Source: Breoghania sp037026715
GTDB lineage: Bacteria; Pseudomonadota; Alphaproteobacteria; Rhizobiales; Stappiaceae
DNA length: 64,000 bases
NCBI RefSeq assembly: GCF_037026715.1
Contig: NZ_JBANCG010000013.1
Location: forward strand, 1-64,000
Direction: 5' to 3'
Shown here: positions 25,649 to 33,986 of the stretch, piece by piece
How positions within the stretch are numbered: the first letter of the stretch is position 1
Layout: each line of letters starts with the position of its first letter
Program-made: the position numbers and the translations under genes
The notes under the pieces: model-generated
What the model saw: the letters and a program-made list of their open reading frames with translations, nothing else
Told to the model about the DNA's origin: nothing
Databases searched by the model: none

Positions 25649-26034
25649 GCGTTTTCGTCCGGTTCGTCCTGTCAGGCGGCATCGCGGCGGCGGCCAATGT
25701 CGGCGCGCGCATTCTGTTTTCCACGTTCGCCAGCTACTCGGTTTCGATTGTCCTGGCCTACGTGGTGGGCCTGGTGACCGGCTACACATTGATGAAATTT
25801 CTCGTTTTCGAAAGCTCTGGGCGCGTATCCCTCGCCGAGTACCTGCGCTATTTTTTGGTGAACATGGCCGCCCTCGGTCAGGTCTGGGGTCTCAGTATCC
25901 TGTTCAAGGACCATGTCCTTCCCGCGGTCGGCTATCATTTTCACGCCGACACCGTCGCGCACACGATCGGCGTTCTCAGTCCGATCCTGACGAGTTACGT
26001 GCTGCACAAGAAATACACATTCTCGTCACGGTAG
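25639..26034 (+). CDS. GtrA-family membrane protein (polyprenyl-linked sugar flippase-like)
   Basis: 131 residues, four hydrophobic helices, with family signatures FVLSGGIAAAANVGARI near the N-terminus and VLHKKYTFSSR at the C-terminus (the W/Y-x-F end). GtrA proteins help flip polyprenyl-phosphate sugars; mycobacterial Rv3789, next to dprE1-dprE2, is a member. It is the last gene of the operon and supports a carrier-lipid role for the whole set. Confidence 0.88.
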   Translation: MQVGVFVRFVLSGGIAAAANVGARILFSTFASYSVSIVLAYVVGLVTGYTLMKFLVFESSGRVSLAEYLRYFLVNMAALGQVWGLSILFKDHVLPAVGYHFHADTVAHTIGVLSPILTSYVLHKKYTFSSR

Positions 26035-26362
26035 CCGCGCGATCGGGACGAAACCCGCCGATTGTGCTCACGATACGATTTAGCCCTGAAGGCCCCCTGA
26101 AGTCTCAATGTGGGATCTCCCGAACGCGCCGGTCGGGTTGGGAGGCGTCTGCGTTAGGGGCGTGAATCGCGCCGCTGCTATGCCGTCCGATGCTGCGAAG
26201 TTCCAGCACTCGCCGCGTTCACCGACGATGCCATGTGCGACAAACGGACACTTCTTCTGTCATCTGAATATACTGCCGATAACCGATTTTTATTGGGTCA
26301 TGCCCGCCACAGGTTCTCTTTTTATTTTCGGACTTGCGCCATGTCCATGCAATTTCGGTGAT

Positions 26363-26377
26363 AGAGATACTATCTCT
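26363..26377 (+). promoter_or_regulatory. Perfect dyad AGAGATA/TATCTCT before fdhD
   Basis: Seven-base arms separated by one base, in an AT-rich patch about 170 bases before the fdhD start. It is not an FNR box. It is a plausible operator; the regulator is unknown. Confidence 0.45.
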
Positions 26378-26431
26378 TGGCAGAGAAAAAGGCGGCAGGC
26401 CGCGCTATATCCCGGTTGAGCCATGATGAGA

Positions 26432-26468
26432 GGCCACCAGGTGAGGCCGGCCGGAGCCAGAGGTGGCC
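26432..26468 (+). other. Structured leader hairpin of fdhD
   Basis: GGCCACC pairs with GGTGGCC around a 23-base GC-rich interior that holds GGCCGGCC. Because FdhD serves a molybdenum enzyme, a metal- or cofactor-sensing leader is conceivable, but I could not match it to the molybdenum-cofactor riboswitch consensus. Confidence 0.35.
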
Positions 26469-26548
26469 AGACCTTCGGCCCGCCTTTCGCGCTGTTTGGA
26501 CGATACGTCCGGGGTGTCCCGTCAGTCGCCGGATCTGGAGCTGCAAGC

Positions 26549-27385
26549 ATGACGAGTTGCGATCTCACCGAACTTGATCCCGCCTCTCTTTCAACACACA
26601 GCGCCGTGCGGCGGATTGCGTGGCGCGGCACGGCTGCTCCCGAGGATAGTCGCGAGGTGCCGGAGGAGGCGGCCATCGCCGTCACCTATAATGGTGCCAC
26701 GCATGCCGTGATGATGGCGACGCCACTGCAGCTTGAGGATTTCGCGGTCGGTTTCAGCCTGACCGAACGGATCATCACAGATATCGAGCAGATCAAGTCG
26801 ATCGAGATTGCCGCTTTCACGACGGGCGTTGAGGCGCGGCTTTGGGTGGATGAAGAGTGCGCCGGGCGGCTTTCGGCGCGCCGGCGCGCTCTCGCGGGGC
26901 CTACGGGATGCGGTCTGTGCGGTGTGGAGAGCCTGGAAGAGGCGCTTCCAGAGCCGGCCCCGGTCGGCGCGGACGGTGTCCGCTTCACGCCGGAACAGGT
27001 CATGGAGGCGATCAATGCGCTGTCTCAGGGCCAGCCGCTTTTCCGCGAAACGCATGCGGTCCATGCCGCAGGCTTCTGGACGCCTTCGCGGGGTCTCGTG
27101 GCGGCGCGCGAAGATCTTGGCCGTCACAATGCGATGGACAAGCTCGTCGGCGCCCTGAGGCGCGGCGGTGTCGATCAGACAATGGGGATCGCGACGATAA
27201 CCAGCCGCGTCTCCGTCGAGATCGTTCAGAAGGCAGCTGTGATGGGAGTTCCCGTTCTGGTCGCCGTATCGGCACCGACGCGACTCGCCATTCGCACGGC
27301 GGAATCCGCCGGGCTGACACTTGTCGGAGTTGCGCGTCGCGACGGGTTTGAAGTGTTTACCCGGATGGACCGGATTGCGTTCTAG
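26549..27385 (+). CDS. fdhD: FdhD, sulfurtransferase for formate dehydrogenase
   Basis: 278 residues from ATG 26549, almost the length of E. coli FdhD (277). The start at 26423 would add 42 unlikely residues. With the chosen start the functional pair in TGCGLCG falls at Cys121 and Cys124, the same numbers as in E. coli, which supports it. FdhD passes sulfur from IscS to the molybdenum cofactor so that formate dehydrogenase is active. It heads the fdhD-hyp operon, beside fdhF 19 kb away in the same locus. Confidence 0.95.
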   Translation: MTSCDLTELDPASLSTHSAVRRIAWRGTAAPEDSREVPEEAAIAVTYNGATHAVMMATPLQLEDFAVGFSLTERIITDIEQIKSIEIAAFTTGVEARLWVDEECAGRLSARRRALAGPTGCGLCGVESLEEALPEPAPVGADGVRFTPEQVMEAINALSQGQPLFRETHAVHAAGFWTPSRGLVAAREDLGRHNAMDKLVGALRRGGVDQTMGIATITSRVSVEIVQKAAVMGVPVLVAVSAPTRLAIRTAESAGLTLVGVARRDGFEVFTRMDRIAF

Positions 27386-27596
27386 GCAATTATGCGGCGG
27401 AGGAGGCAAATGGACGGGATATGCGGACGCCGTCTGGGGAAAGACGTAATTTGATATGCCTCATGGAGGCGCCGGTGTGCGTGTGGCCTCCTCGGGTTGA
27501 AGGATCTGGAAAATGCACGCAAGCGTTGGGCCGATGCCTGCTACTAACGCGCAAGCCGTGTAAAGGGTGAAGAAGCGGGCATCGGAGAAGATCGCC

Positions 27597-28508
27597 ATGT
27601 GCAGCGTTTGCGGTTGCGGCCAGGCTCACGTCGAAGGCCATGACCATGCCCACGACCACGGCCATCACCATCATCACGATCACCACCACGATCACGAGGG
27701 CATGAGCGAGGCCGAGCATGCGGCGCTCCACGCCGCCGGCGTTGCCCACGATCACGGCCATGACCACTCCCATGGTGAGCCGCATATCCACTACGGTCAG
27801 GGCGAGGCGGGCGTTTCGGTTCCCGGTCTGGATCAGGCCCGCGTGATCAAGATGGAAGAGGCCGTTCTTGGGGAGAACGACCGGCGCGCGGCAAAGAACC
27901 GCGCGCGGTTCGAGGAGAACGGCGTTTTTGCTCTCAATCTGCTTTCCAGTCCCGGTTCAGGCAAGACGACGCTGCTGTGCGAGACGGTAAAGGCGCTGTC
28001 GGCGGAGCTTCCTGTCGCGGTCATCGAGGGCGACCAGCAGACGTCCAACGACGCTGACCGTATCCGTGCAACCGGCGCGCCGGCCGTTCAGGTCAATACC
28101 GGCAAGGGATGTCATCTCGATGCGGCGATGATCGAGGACGCCGCGACCGCGCTTTCGCCCGCGGAAGGCTCTGTGCTGTTCATCGAGAACGTCGGCAATC
28201 TTGTCTGCCCCGCGGCATTCGATCTGGGCGAGGCGGCCAAGGTCGTGATCCTTTCGGTGACGGAGGGCGAAGACAAGCCGATCAAGTACCCCGACATGTT
28301 CGCCGTCGCGGACCTGATGATCCTGAACAAGATCGATCTCGCGCCCTATGTCCAGTTTAACATTGCGCGCTGCATGGGGCTTGCGCGCCGGGTGAATCCA
28401 TCGCTCCAGATCCTGCAGCTTTCGGCAACAACCGGAGAGGGGCTTGAGGCCTGGCTCGACTGGGTGCGGGAACGTCGCGCGGGACTTATGGCCGCAAGGG
28501 GCGCGTGA
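27597..28508 (+). CDS. hypB: HypB, nickel-inserting GTPase with His-rich segment
   Basis: 303 residues from ATG 27597. The N-terminus MCSVCGCG carries the high-affinity nickel motif CXXCGC (Cys2, Cys5, Cys7) known from E. coli HypB. A very His-rich stretch follows (about residues 12-62), as in nickel-storing HypBs. The G domain has P-loop SSPGSGKTT (about residues 119-127), EGDQQTSNDADRI and NKIDL. It inserts nickel into hydrogenase large subunit with HypA. The Shine-Dalgarno is GGAGAAG. Confidence 0.96.
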   Translation: MCSVCGCGQAHVEGHDHAHDHGHHHHHDHHHDHEGMSEAEHAALHAAGVAHDHGHDHSHGEPHIHYGQGEAGVSVPGLDQARVIKMEEAVLGENDRRAAKNRARFEENGVFALNLLSSPGSGKTTLLCETVKALSAELPVAVIEGDQQTSNDADRIRATGAPAVQVNTGKGCHLDAAMIEDAATALSPAEGSVLFIENVGNLVCPAAFDLGEAAKVVILSVTEGEDKPIKYPDMFAVADLMILNKIDLAPYVQFNIARCMGLARRVNPSLQILQLSATTGEGLEAWLDWVRERRAGLMAARGA

Positions 28509-28510
28509 CG

Positions 28511-29668
28511 ATGGCACCACCGGCCGAGCGCAAAAGGGTGAAGCGTGCCAATGTGGGGGATGATCTCATCCACCTCGTTCTGGACCTGCCGCGTTCGCTG
28601 CCGCCGGTTATCGGGCTTGGGGCATTCCTGAAAGACACGATCACCGTGATCGACGGAAACAAGGCCTACGTCACTCGCGATATCGGGCACACCGATACGC
28701 CCGGTGCCATTGAAGCGATGCAAGAGACGGCGTGGGCGTTGATTTCGCAGCTCGAAGTCGTTCCGGCAGCGGTTGCCCACGATCTCCATCCCGATTTCCC
28801 GACGACACGCTTTGCAGCTGTTCTCGCAGAAGATTTATGCGCGGAACGGATACCCGTTCAGCACCATCATGCTCACGTGGCGGCAGTTGCCGCGGAAAAC
28901 GGGCATGAGGCCCCGGTGTTGGGGCTTTCCTTCGACGGCTTCGGCCTCGGGCCCTGCAACGAGGCCTGGGGCGGCGAACTGCTTTTTGTCGATGGGGGCC
29001 ACTACTTCCGGGCGGGACATCTCTGCCCGTTGCTGCAGCCGGGCGGCGATGTCGCTGCGCGCGAGGTCTGGCGCATGGGGGCGGCTGCGCTCCACGCGAT
29101 AGGCCGGGGAGATGAGATTGCCCGCCGCTGGCCGCATCTTGCAGGTGCGAGCAAACTCAGTCTTGTCATGGAAAAGGGCCTCAACTGCCCGCAAACCACT
29201 TCCATGGGCAGGCTCTTCGACGCAGCTGCTGGCTTGCTGGGAGTTTGCGATGTCGCGGAGCGCGAAGGTCAGGCGCCCATCGCGCTGGAAGCGCTGGTGA
29301 GCGAGCCGAAGGAGTTGCCGACCGGTTGGCGGATCTCCGGTGAAGGCGAACTCGATCTGCGGCCTCTGCTGACGGCGCTGGCAGATGTGACTGATCCGCA
29401 GGAAGGCGCCAATATCTTTCACGGAACCCTGGCGGCCGCGATAGCGGAATGGGTTGTTGTCACCATGCACCGCCTGCCGGCGCCGGTGACGGGCATTGTC
29501 TATTCAGGCGGCTGCTTCTTCAACAAGGTTCTGACACGGGATCTCTCCTACAGGTTGGGTGCCCAGGGCGTCCAGATCCTCAAATCCGACCGGCTCGGGC
29601 CGGGCGACCCGGCGATCAGTCTCGGGCAGGCTTACGCGGCGGCGCAACTGCTGGACGAGACGATCTAG
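28511..29668 (+). CDS. hypF: Short HypF: carbamoyltransferase (Kae1-like) half only
   Basis: 385 residues from ATG 28511 (GTG 28505 overlapping hypB is an alternative). It aligns with only the C-terminal half of HypF: IPVQHHHAHVAAVAAENGH, LSFDGFGLGP with WGGELL, TTSMGRLFDAAAGLLG and GGCFFNKVL. The N-terminal acylphosphatase, zinc-finger and YrdC domains of the ~750-residue enzyme are absent, and no separate gene for them is in the window. HypF makes the carbamoyl/cyanide ligand of hydrogenase iron through carbamoyl adenylate. Either another protein makes that intermediate or a full HypF exists elsewhere. The frame is intact, so this is not a recent frameshift. Confidence 0.9.
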   Translation: MAPPAERKRVKRANVGDDLIHLVLDLPRSLPPVIGLGAFLKDTITVIDGNKAYVTRDIGHTDTPGAIEAMQETAWALISQLEVVPAAVAHDLHPDFPTTRFAAVLAEDLCAERIPVQHHHAHVAAVAAENGHEAPVLGLSFDGFGLGPCNEAWGGELLFVDGGHYFRAGHLCPLLQPGGDVAAREVWRMGAAALHAIGRGDEIARRWPHLAGASKLSLVMEKGLNCPQTTSMGRLFDAAAGLLGVCDVAEREGQAPIALEALVSEPKELPTGWRISGEGELDLRPLLTALADVTDPQEGANIFHGTLAAAIAEWVVVTMHRLPAPVTGIVYSGGCFFNKVLTRDLSYRLGAQGVQILKSDRLGPGDPAISLGQAYAAAQLLDETI

Positions 29669-29685
29669 TTCGAAGGGAAACGACA

Positions 29686-29937
29686 ATGTGTCTGGCAATT
29701 CCGGCCGAAGTGATCGAACTCCTGCCCGACGGCATGGGGAAGGTTAGCATTGACGGTATCGAGAAGGCGGTAAGCCTTGCTCTACTCAGCGAGATCGCCG
29801 TCGGCGATTATGTCCTCATTCATGTGGGCTTCGCACTGAGCCGGATTTCACCGGAAGAGGCGAAAGATACGCTGGATGCGCTGAGAGAGATGGGCGAACT
29901 CGCCGGCGAACTCAATTTGGCGGGGTTGGCGGGATGA
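29686..29937 (+). CDS. hypC: HypC, hydrogenase maturation chaperone
   Basis: 83 residues from ATG 29686 with AAGGGAAA upstream. Begins MCLAIPAEV, with the essential Cys2. HypC carries the Fe(CN)2CO group between HypD and the hydrogenase large-subunit precursor. Its stop overlaps the hypD start (ATGA). Confidence 0.95.
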   Translation: MCLAIPAEVIELLPDGMGKVSIDGIEKAVSLALLSEIAVGDYVLIHVGFALSRISPEEAKDTLDALREMGELAGELNLAGLAG

Positions 29938-31046
29938 AGTACGCATCTGAATTCCGGGACGGCAAGCTCGCGCGCAAGATTGCGGCGGCAATCGCAGCCG
30001 AGTGTGTCGTCGACCGCTCCTACACCTTCATGGAATTCTGTGGCGGGCATACCCACACCATCGCTCGTTACGGGCTAGAGGCAATGCTCCCGGAGAACAT
30101 TCGCCTCGTGCATGGCCCCGGATGCCCGGTGTGTGTGTTGCCGGTGGGGCGTATCGACAGCGCGATCGAACTCGCCAGAGACCACGGAGTCATTCTGTGC
30201 ACTTACGGCGACATGATGCGGGTGCCCGGATCCCATCGCGCGAGCCTCATGAAGGCCAAGGCGGGAGGGGCGGATGTCCGCATGGTGTGGTCGACGCTCG
30301 ATGCGCTGAAGATCGCGCGGGAAAATCCGGATCGGGAAGTCGCCTTCCTTGCTATCGGTTTCGAGACGACGACGCCTCCGACCGCCATGGCGCTCAAGAT
30401 CGCGAAGGCGGAAGGGCTGACCAATTTTTCGGTGTTCTGCAACCACGTGCTGACGCCGGCCGCCATGCGGGCGATCCTCGACGGTGAAAGCCTGCCGCTT
30501 CAGGGTATCATCGGGCCGGGTCATGTTTCCGCAGTGATCGGCATCGAGCCCTATCAGGAATTTGCAGACCGCGGTCAGGCGATTGTCGTGGCGGGCTTCG
30601 AGCCGCTCGACCTCCTTCAGGCGATCCTTATGCTGACGCGTCAGGTCAACGAAGGCCGTCCGCGTGTGGAGAACGCCTATGTCCGCGCGCTTCCGGCGGT
30701 CGGCAACCCGAAGGCGCGGGAGGTGATCGCGGAAACGATGCAGTTGCGCGGTGCCTTCGAGTGGCGGGGGCTTGGTCGTTTGCCGGACAGTGCGCTGTGT
30801 GTTGCGGACGCATACGCGGCGTTCGATGCGGAACTGAAATTCGGACTGCCCTATCGGGCGGTGCCTGATCCGAAATCCTGTGCGTGCGCTGAGGTCGTGC
30901 GCGGCCTCAAGCGTCCTGAAGAATGCGCGCTCTTCGGGCGCGTTTGCACGCCGGATGATCCCATCGGCTCCTGCATGGTTTCAAGCGAGGGCGGTTGCGC
31001 GGCTCATTGGCTTTATGGCCGGCACCGGTCCAAGACGGCCGCCTAA
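29934..31046 (+). CDS. hypD: HypD, iron-sulfur maturation scaffold
   Basis: 370 residues, usual length. Motifs FMEFCGGHTHTI (about residues 32-43) and HGPGCPVCVLP (about 59-69) with redox Cys, GFETTTPP, and C-terminal cluster Cys in KSCACAEV and RVCTPDDPIGSCMVS. HypD holds the iron while CN and CO are attached. Coupled to hypC. Confidence 0.97.
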   Translation: MKYASEFRDGKLARKIAAAIAAECVVDRSYTFMEFCGGHTHTIARYGLEAMLPENIRLVHGPGCPVCVLPVGRIDSAIELARDHGVILCTYGDMMRVPGSHRASLMKAKAGGADVRMVWSTLDALKIARENPDREVAFLAIGFETTTPPTAMALKIAKAEGLTNFSVFCNHVLTPAAMRAILDGESLPLQGIIGPGHVSAVIGIEPYQEFADRGQAIVVAGFEPLDLLQAILMLTRQVNEGRPRVENAYVRALPAVGNPKAREVIAETMQLRGAFEWRGLGRLPDSALCVADAYAAFDAELKFGLPYRAVPDPKSCACAEVVRGLKRPEECALFGRVCTPDDPIGSCMVSSEGGCAAHWLYGRHRSKTAA

Positions 31047-31067
31047 CAGGGAACGAAGGAGCGGAGA

Positions 31068-32132
31068 ATGAACGATCAATCCGGAGTACGGAACACCCGC
31101 CTGTTCCCGCATGCGCTCGACATTGCCAAAGGACGGGTCGACATGACCCACGGCGGCGGCGGTCGTGCCATGGCGCAATTGGTATCGGAGGTCTTCGGCA
31201 GCGCCTTTGACAACGAGTATCTCGCCCAGGGAAACGACATGGCGGTCATGCCGCCGGCCAACGGGCGCCTCGTCATGTCGACGGACGGCTATGTCATTTC
31301 TCCGCTGTTCTTTCCCGGCGGCGATATTGGTTCGCTCGCTGTTCACGGCACCATCAATGATGTCGCCATGAGCGGCGCGACGCCTCTCTATCTGTCGGCG
31401 AGCTTCATCATCGAGGAAGGTCTCCCGCTTGCGGACCTCCGACAGATTGTCGTGAGCATGGCCGACGCATCGCGCGCCGCCGGGGTGCCAATCGTAACCG
31501 GCGACACGAAGGTCGTGGAACGGGGGAAGGCCGACGGTGTCTTTATTTCCACCGCCGGCGTCGGCGTGCTTGCCGATGGGGTAGAGATCGGCGGCGACAG
31601 AATCAGGGAAGGGGATGCGATCCTCGTATCCGGCTCGATCGGCGACCATGGCATCGCCATTCTGTCGAAGCGGGAAAACCTCGACTTCGAAACGACCATC
31701 GAGAGCGACAGCGCGCCGCTGCATCGGATGATCCGAGCGATGGTGGATGCCGAGCCCGAAATCCATTGCCTGCGCGACCCCACGCGCGGCGGCCTGGCCG
31801 CGACGCTGAACGAACTTGCCAATCAATCGGGTGTCGGGCTGGTGCTACGCGAGGAAGCACTGCCGATCAAGTCGGCGGTGCGAGGGGCATGCGAGCTTCT
31901 CGGCATCGACCCGCTGGGGGTTGCGAACGAGGGCAAGTTGCTCGCCTTCTGTCCGCGCGAGAAAGCGGACGCGGTGTTGCGTATCATGCGGTCGGCGGAA
32001 TTCGGCGCGGATGCGGCAATTATCGGCCATGTCGTGGCTGATCCGCTGCGCCTGGTGCGGCTGGAGACGAGCTTTGGCTCCGAGCGTGTTGTGGAATGGC
32101 TGAACGGCGAGCAATTGCCGCGCATCTGCTGA
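31068..32132 (+). CDS. hypE: HypE, carbamoyl dehydratase
   Basis: 354 residues. PurM-like ATP-binding fold (MTHGGGGRAMAQL near the start, TGDTKVVERGKADGVFIST-like region near residue 144). Ends in the conserved LPRIC; the last Cys accepts the carbamoyl group from HypF and becomes thiocyanate. 21 bases after hypD; last gene of the operon, before a strong terminator. Confidence 0.97.
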   Translation: MNDQSGVRNTRLFPHALDIAKGRVDMTHGGGGRAMAQLVSEVFGSAFDNEYLAQGNDMAVMPPANGRLVMSTDGYVISPLFFPGGDIGSLAVHGTINDVAMSGATPLYLSASFIIEEGLPLADLRQIVVSMADASRAAGVPIVTGDTKVVERGKADGVFISTAGVGVLADGVEIGGDRIREGDAILVSGSIGDHGIAILSKRENLDFETTIESDSAPLHRMIRAMVDAEPEIHCLRDPTRGGLAATLNELANQSGVGLVLREEALPIKSAVRGACELLGIDPLGVANEGKLLAFCPREKADAVLRIMRSAEFGADAAIIGHVVADPLRLVRLETSFGSERVVEWLNGEQLPRIC

Positions 32133-32545
32133 TGCATATTCGTCGGAACCGACGTGCGAGCTCTGGATGGTCCGCCACCCCGGACTTTGGATCCGGTTCC
32201 TGAATATGTGAAAGCCGCCGTGGCGCCGGACATTCGGCCGACAGTCTGTGTTCTGAAGCCCCTCCTTCGGGGAGATCGAAGGAGGGGCTTTCTTGTGTTC
32301 GGATGCCACTGGCACAATGTTACGGCGCGCCGCGCAGGTCGCGGCACCGTGCCTGAACAACAGACGCATGGAGCGCGGCAGGACAGCGAGACCTCTGTCC
32401 TTACCGCGCTCCACTTGTCCCCCGCTTCACGAGGACCAGGGCCGTGGCGAATGCGTTTCCATGGTCCGGATCGATCGTATCTGCGGGAGACGAGGCCCGA
32501 AGTTCCCTGGTCGGCAGGAGGGAACCCCGGACCGCGTTTCGTCAA
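32133..32545. other. Convergent intergenic region between hypE and foc genes
   Basis: About 410 bases. It holds a strong terminator at 32256-32290 and a second dyad, GTTCCCT (32502-32508) with AGGGAAC (32519-32525). Short open frames here have no protein-like features. Confidence 0.6.
32256..32290 (+). terminator. Intrinsic terminator of the fdhD-hyp operon
   Basis: A perfect 14-base stem, AAGCCCCTCCTTCG (32256-32269) with CGAAGGAGGGGCTT (32277-32290), seven-base loop, followed by TTCTTG. On the minus strand it is also preceded by AA-rich sequence only weakly, so it mainly serves the rightward operon. Confidence 0.85.
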
Positions 32546-33457
32546 TTACTGCTGAGCCGCCACCTGGCCGCTGGCGGCACTCGTCTTTTCCTGCTTCGAG
32601 GCGGCCGCTGCCGTTCCGCCCATACCCTTGCGATAGATCGCCCAGTAGAGGGCGCCGACGAAGAGACCGCCGCCGACGATGTTGCCGGCCGTAGCGAACA
32701 GGATGTTGTGCGCGATGCTGGCAATGGACAGGGCCGAAACGTCCATACCTTCCGGGACATTGCCCGTCTCCTTCAGGAGATAGGCGAAGGGCAGGAAGTA
32801 CATGTTGGCGACACAGTGCTCGAAGCCGGCGGCAACGAAGCCTGAGATCGGCAGGATGATTGCGATGATCTTGTCGGCGACGGTGCGGCAGGAATAGGCG
32901 AGCCACACGGCCAGGCACACCATCAGGTTGCACATGATCGCCTTGAAGAAGATCGTCGTGGAATCCAGTGATACCTTCGCGATACCGATTTTCAGCATCA
33001 CCGTTTCGACGCCATTGCCGTTGAGCGTGTATTCATGCGCCATGAAGGCGATGAAGACGATCACGACGGAGCCGACAAGGTTGCCAACCCAAACGATGAT
33101 CCAGTTTCGCAGGATTTGCGGGGTGGTGATCCGGCCGCTGAGGCGGGCCATGACCATCAGAGAATTGCCTGTAAACAGCTCGGCGCCAGCCACGAGAACA
33201 AGGGCCAGTCCGAGGCAGAAGGCGATGCCGCCGACCATTTTCTTGGCGGCAAAACCGAGGTTGGGGTCGGCAGCGATGATGCAGTAGTACATGCCGCCGA
33301 GACCGATGAACGCGCCGGCGGCTATCGCCAGGAGGAACATCGGCATGGCGGGCATCTTGGCTTTGCTGATGCCGGCCAGTTCGGCCTTCTCTTCCATTTC
33401 AATCGGAGTTAGTGCATCTAACTTGATCTGTGCGTCTTGCTTTTGTCCCGTTACCAT
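32546..33457 (-). CDS. focB: Formate/nitrite transporter family (FocA/FocB) formate channel
   Basis: 303 residues from ATG 33457 with AAGGGAG six bases upstream. Six membrane helices; family features: AIAAGAFIGLGGMYYC, GAELFTGNSLM, a WVGNLVGS segment and CVANMYFLPFAYLL near helix 5. It moves formate across the inner membrane to the formate hydrogenlyase. Last gene of the hyf operon, matching focB at the end of E. coli hyf. The C-terminal tail is Ala/Gln/Lys-rich and probably disordered. Confidence 0.9.
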   Translation of the reverse strand: MVTGQKQDAQIKLDALTPIEMEEKAELAGISKAKMPAMPMFLLAIAAGAFIGLGGMYYCIIAADPNLGFAAKKMVGGIAFCLGLALVLVAGAELFTGNSLMVMARLSGRITTPQILRNWIIVWVGNLVGSVVIVFIAFMAHEYTLNGNGVETVMLKIGIAKVSLDSTTIFFKAIMCNLMVCLAVWLAYSCRTVADKIIAIILPISGFVAAGFEHCVANMYFLPFAYLLKETGNVPEGMDVSALSIASIAHNILFATAGNIVGGGLFVGALYWAIYRKGMGGTAAAASKQEKTSAASGQVAAQQ

Positions 33458-33494
33458 CGAAATCTCCCTTCGGTATCGGGTTCGCGGAACGGTA

Positions 33495-33534
33495 CGCCTG
33501 ACGTTTTGCGGGAGAGGCCGCAGAACGTCAGGCG
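33495..33534 (-). other. Long RNA hairpin at the hycI-foc junction
   Basis: CGCCTGACGTT (33495-33505) pairs with AACGTCAGGCG (33524-33534) and the stem continues through a G-T pair to TGCGG with CCGCA, for 17 pairs around a six-base loop. The hycI stop codon (33528-33530) is inside the stem. No T-run follows on the leftward strand, so it is more likely an RNA-processing or stability element than a terminator. Confidence 0.65.
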
Positions 33535-33986
33535 ACCGGTTGATAATCTTCCGGGGCTCCTCCCGAAACGAGATGTCTGTGAAGCGCTGCGACGGCTTCG
33601 CGGACGACGGGGGTAACGGGGCCATAGAAGCTCGTATCCTCGGGCTGTATCCCGAGAAACTGGATGTCTGAGACCGTCTCCTTCAGACTTTGAATGAGGA
33701 AATTCAGTGGGATGGCGTGCGTCGTGATGAGAAAGTTCTCAGCGACGTCACCTTCATCGATCCTGCGGATTTCTCCGGGTTCCAGCCCCATCGCCGCGGC
33801 GTCCACGACGAGCACCTGATCCGGCTCCAGCCTGCGCACGGCGTGCGTGTGGTTTTCCGGAACATCGGCGCCGTCGATGACGTCCCAACCAGGCGCTGGT
33901 TCGTTTTCAAGCATTTCCGCCAGAAGCGGACCTGCCGCATCGTCGCCGCGCATCGGGTTTCCGACGGTAAAGACCACGCGTTTCAT
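33528..33986 (-). CDS. hycI: HycI-type hydrogenase maturation protease
   Basis: 152 residues from ATG 33986. Nickel-dependent endopeptidase fold: TVGNPMRGDDAAGP (residues 6-19) with the metal Asp, and VVDAAAMGLEPGEI, THAIPLNFLI. It trims the C-terminal tail of the large subunit (HyfG) after nickel insertion. Its start overlaps the hyfJ stop by one base. In E. coli hycI is in the hyc operon; here it takes the place hyfR has in hyf. Confidence 0.93.
   Translation of the reverse strand: MKRVVFTVGNPMRGDDAAGPLLAEMLENEPAPGWDVIDGADVPENHTHAVRRLEPDQVLVVDAAAMGLEPGEIRRIDEGDVAENFLITTHAIPLNFLIQSLKETVSDIQFLGIQPEDTSFYGPVTPVVREAVAALHRHLVSGGAPEDYQPVA

Larger units (their letters stand above)
26035..26548. 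other. Long leader region before fdhD, no gene
   Basis: Just over 500 bases. An open frame at 26108-26419 lacks any protein-like composition and was not called. Two dyads are present: AGAGATA (26363-26369), one base, TATCTCT (26371-26377); and GGCCACC (26432-26438) with GGTGGCC (26462-26468). They point to a regulated promoter and a structured 5' leader for the fdhD-hyp operon. Confidence 0.55.

Noticed and set aside
26108..26419. A 103-codon rightward open frame in the fdhD leader
   Set aside because: No Shine-Dalgarno and no protein-like pattern; it overlaps the dyad at 26363-26377.
26432..26548. Molybdenum-cofactor riboswitch before fdhD
   Set aside because: There is a stem, but I could not match the known motif; left as an unproven leader structure.
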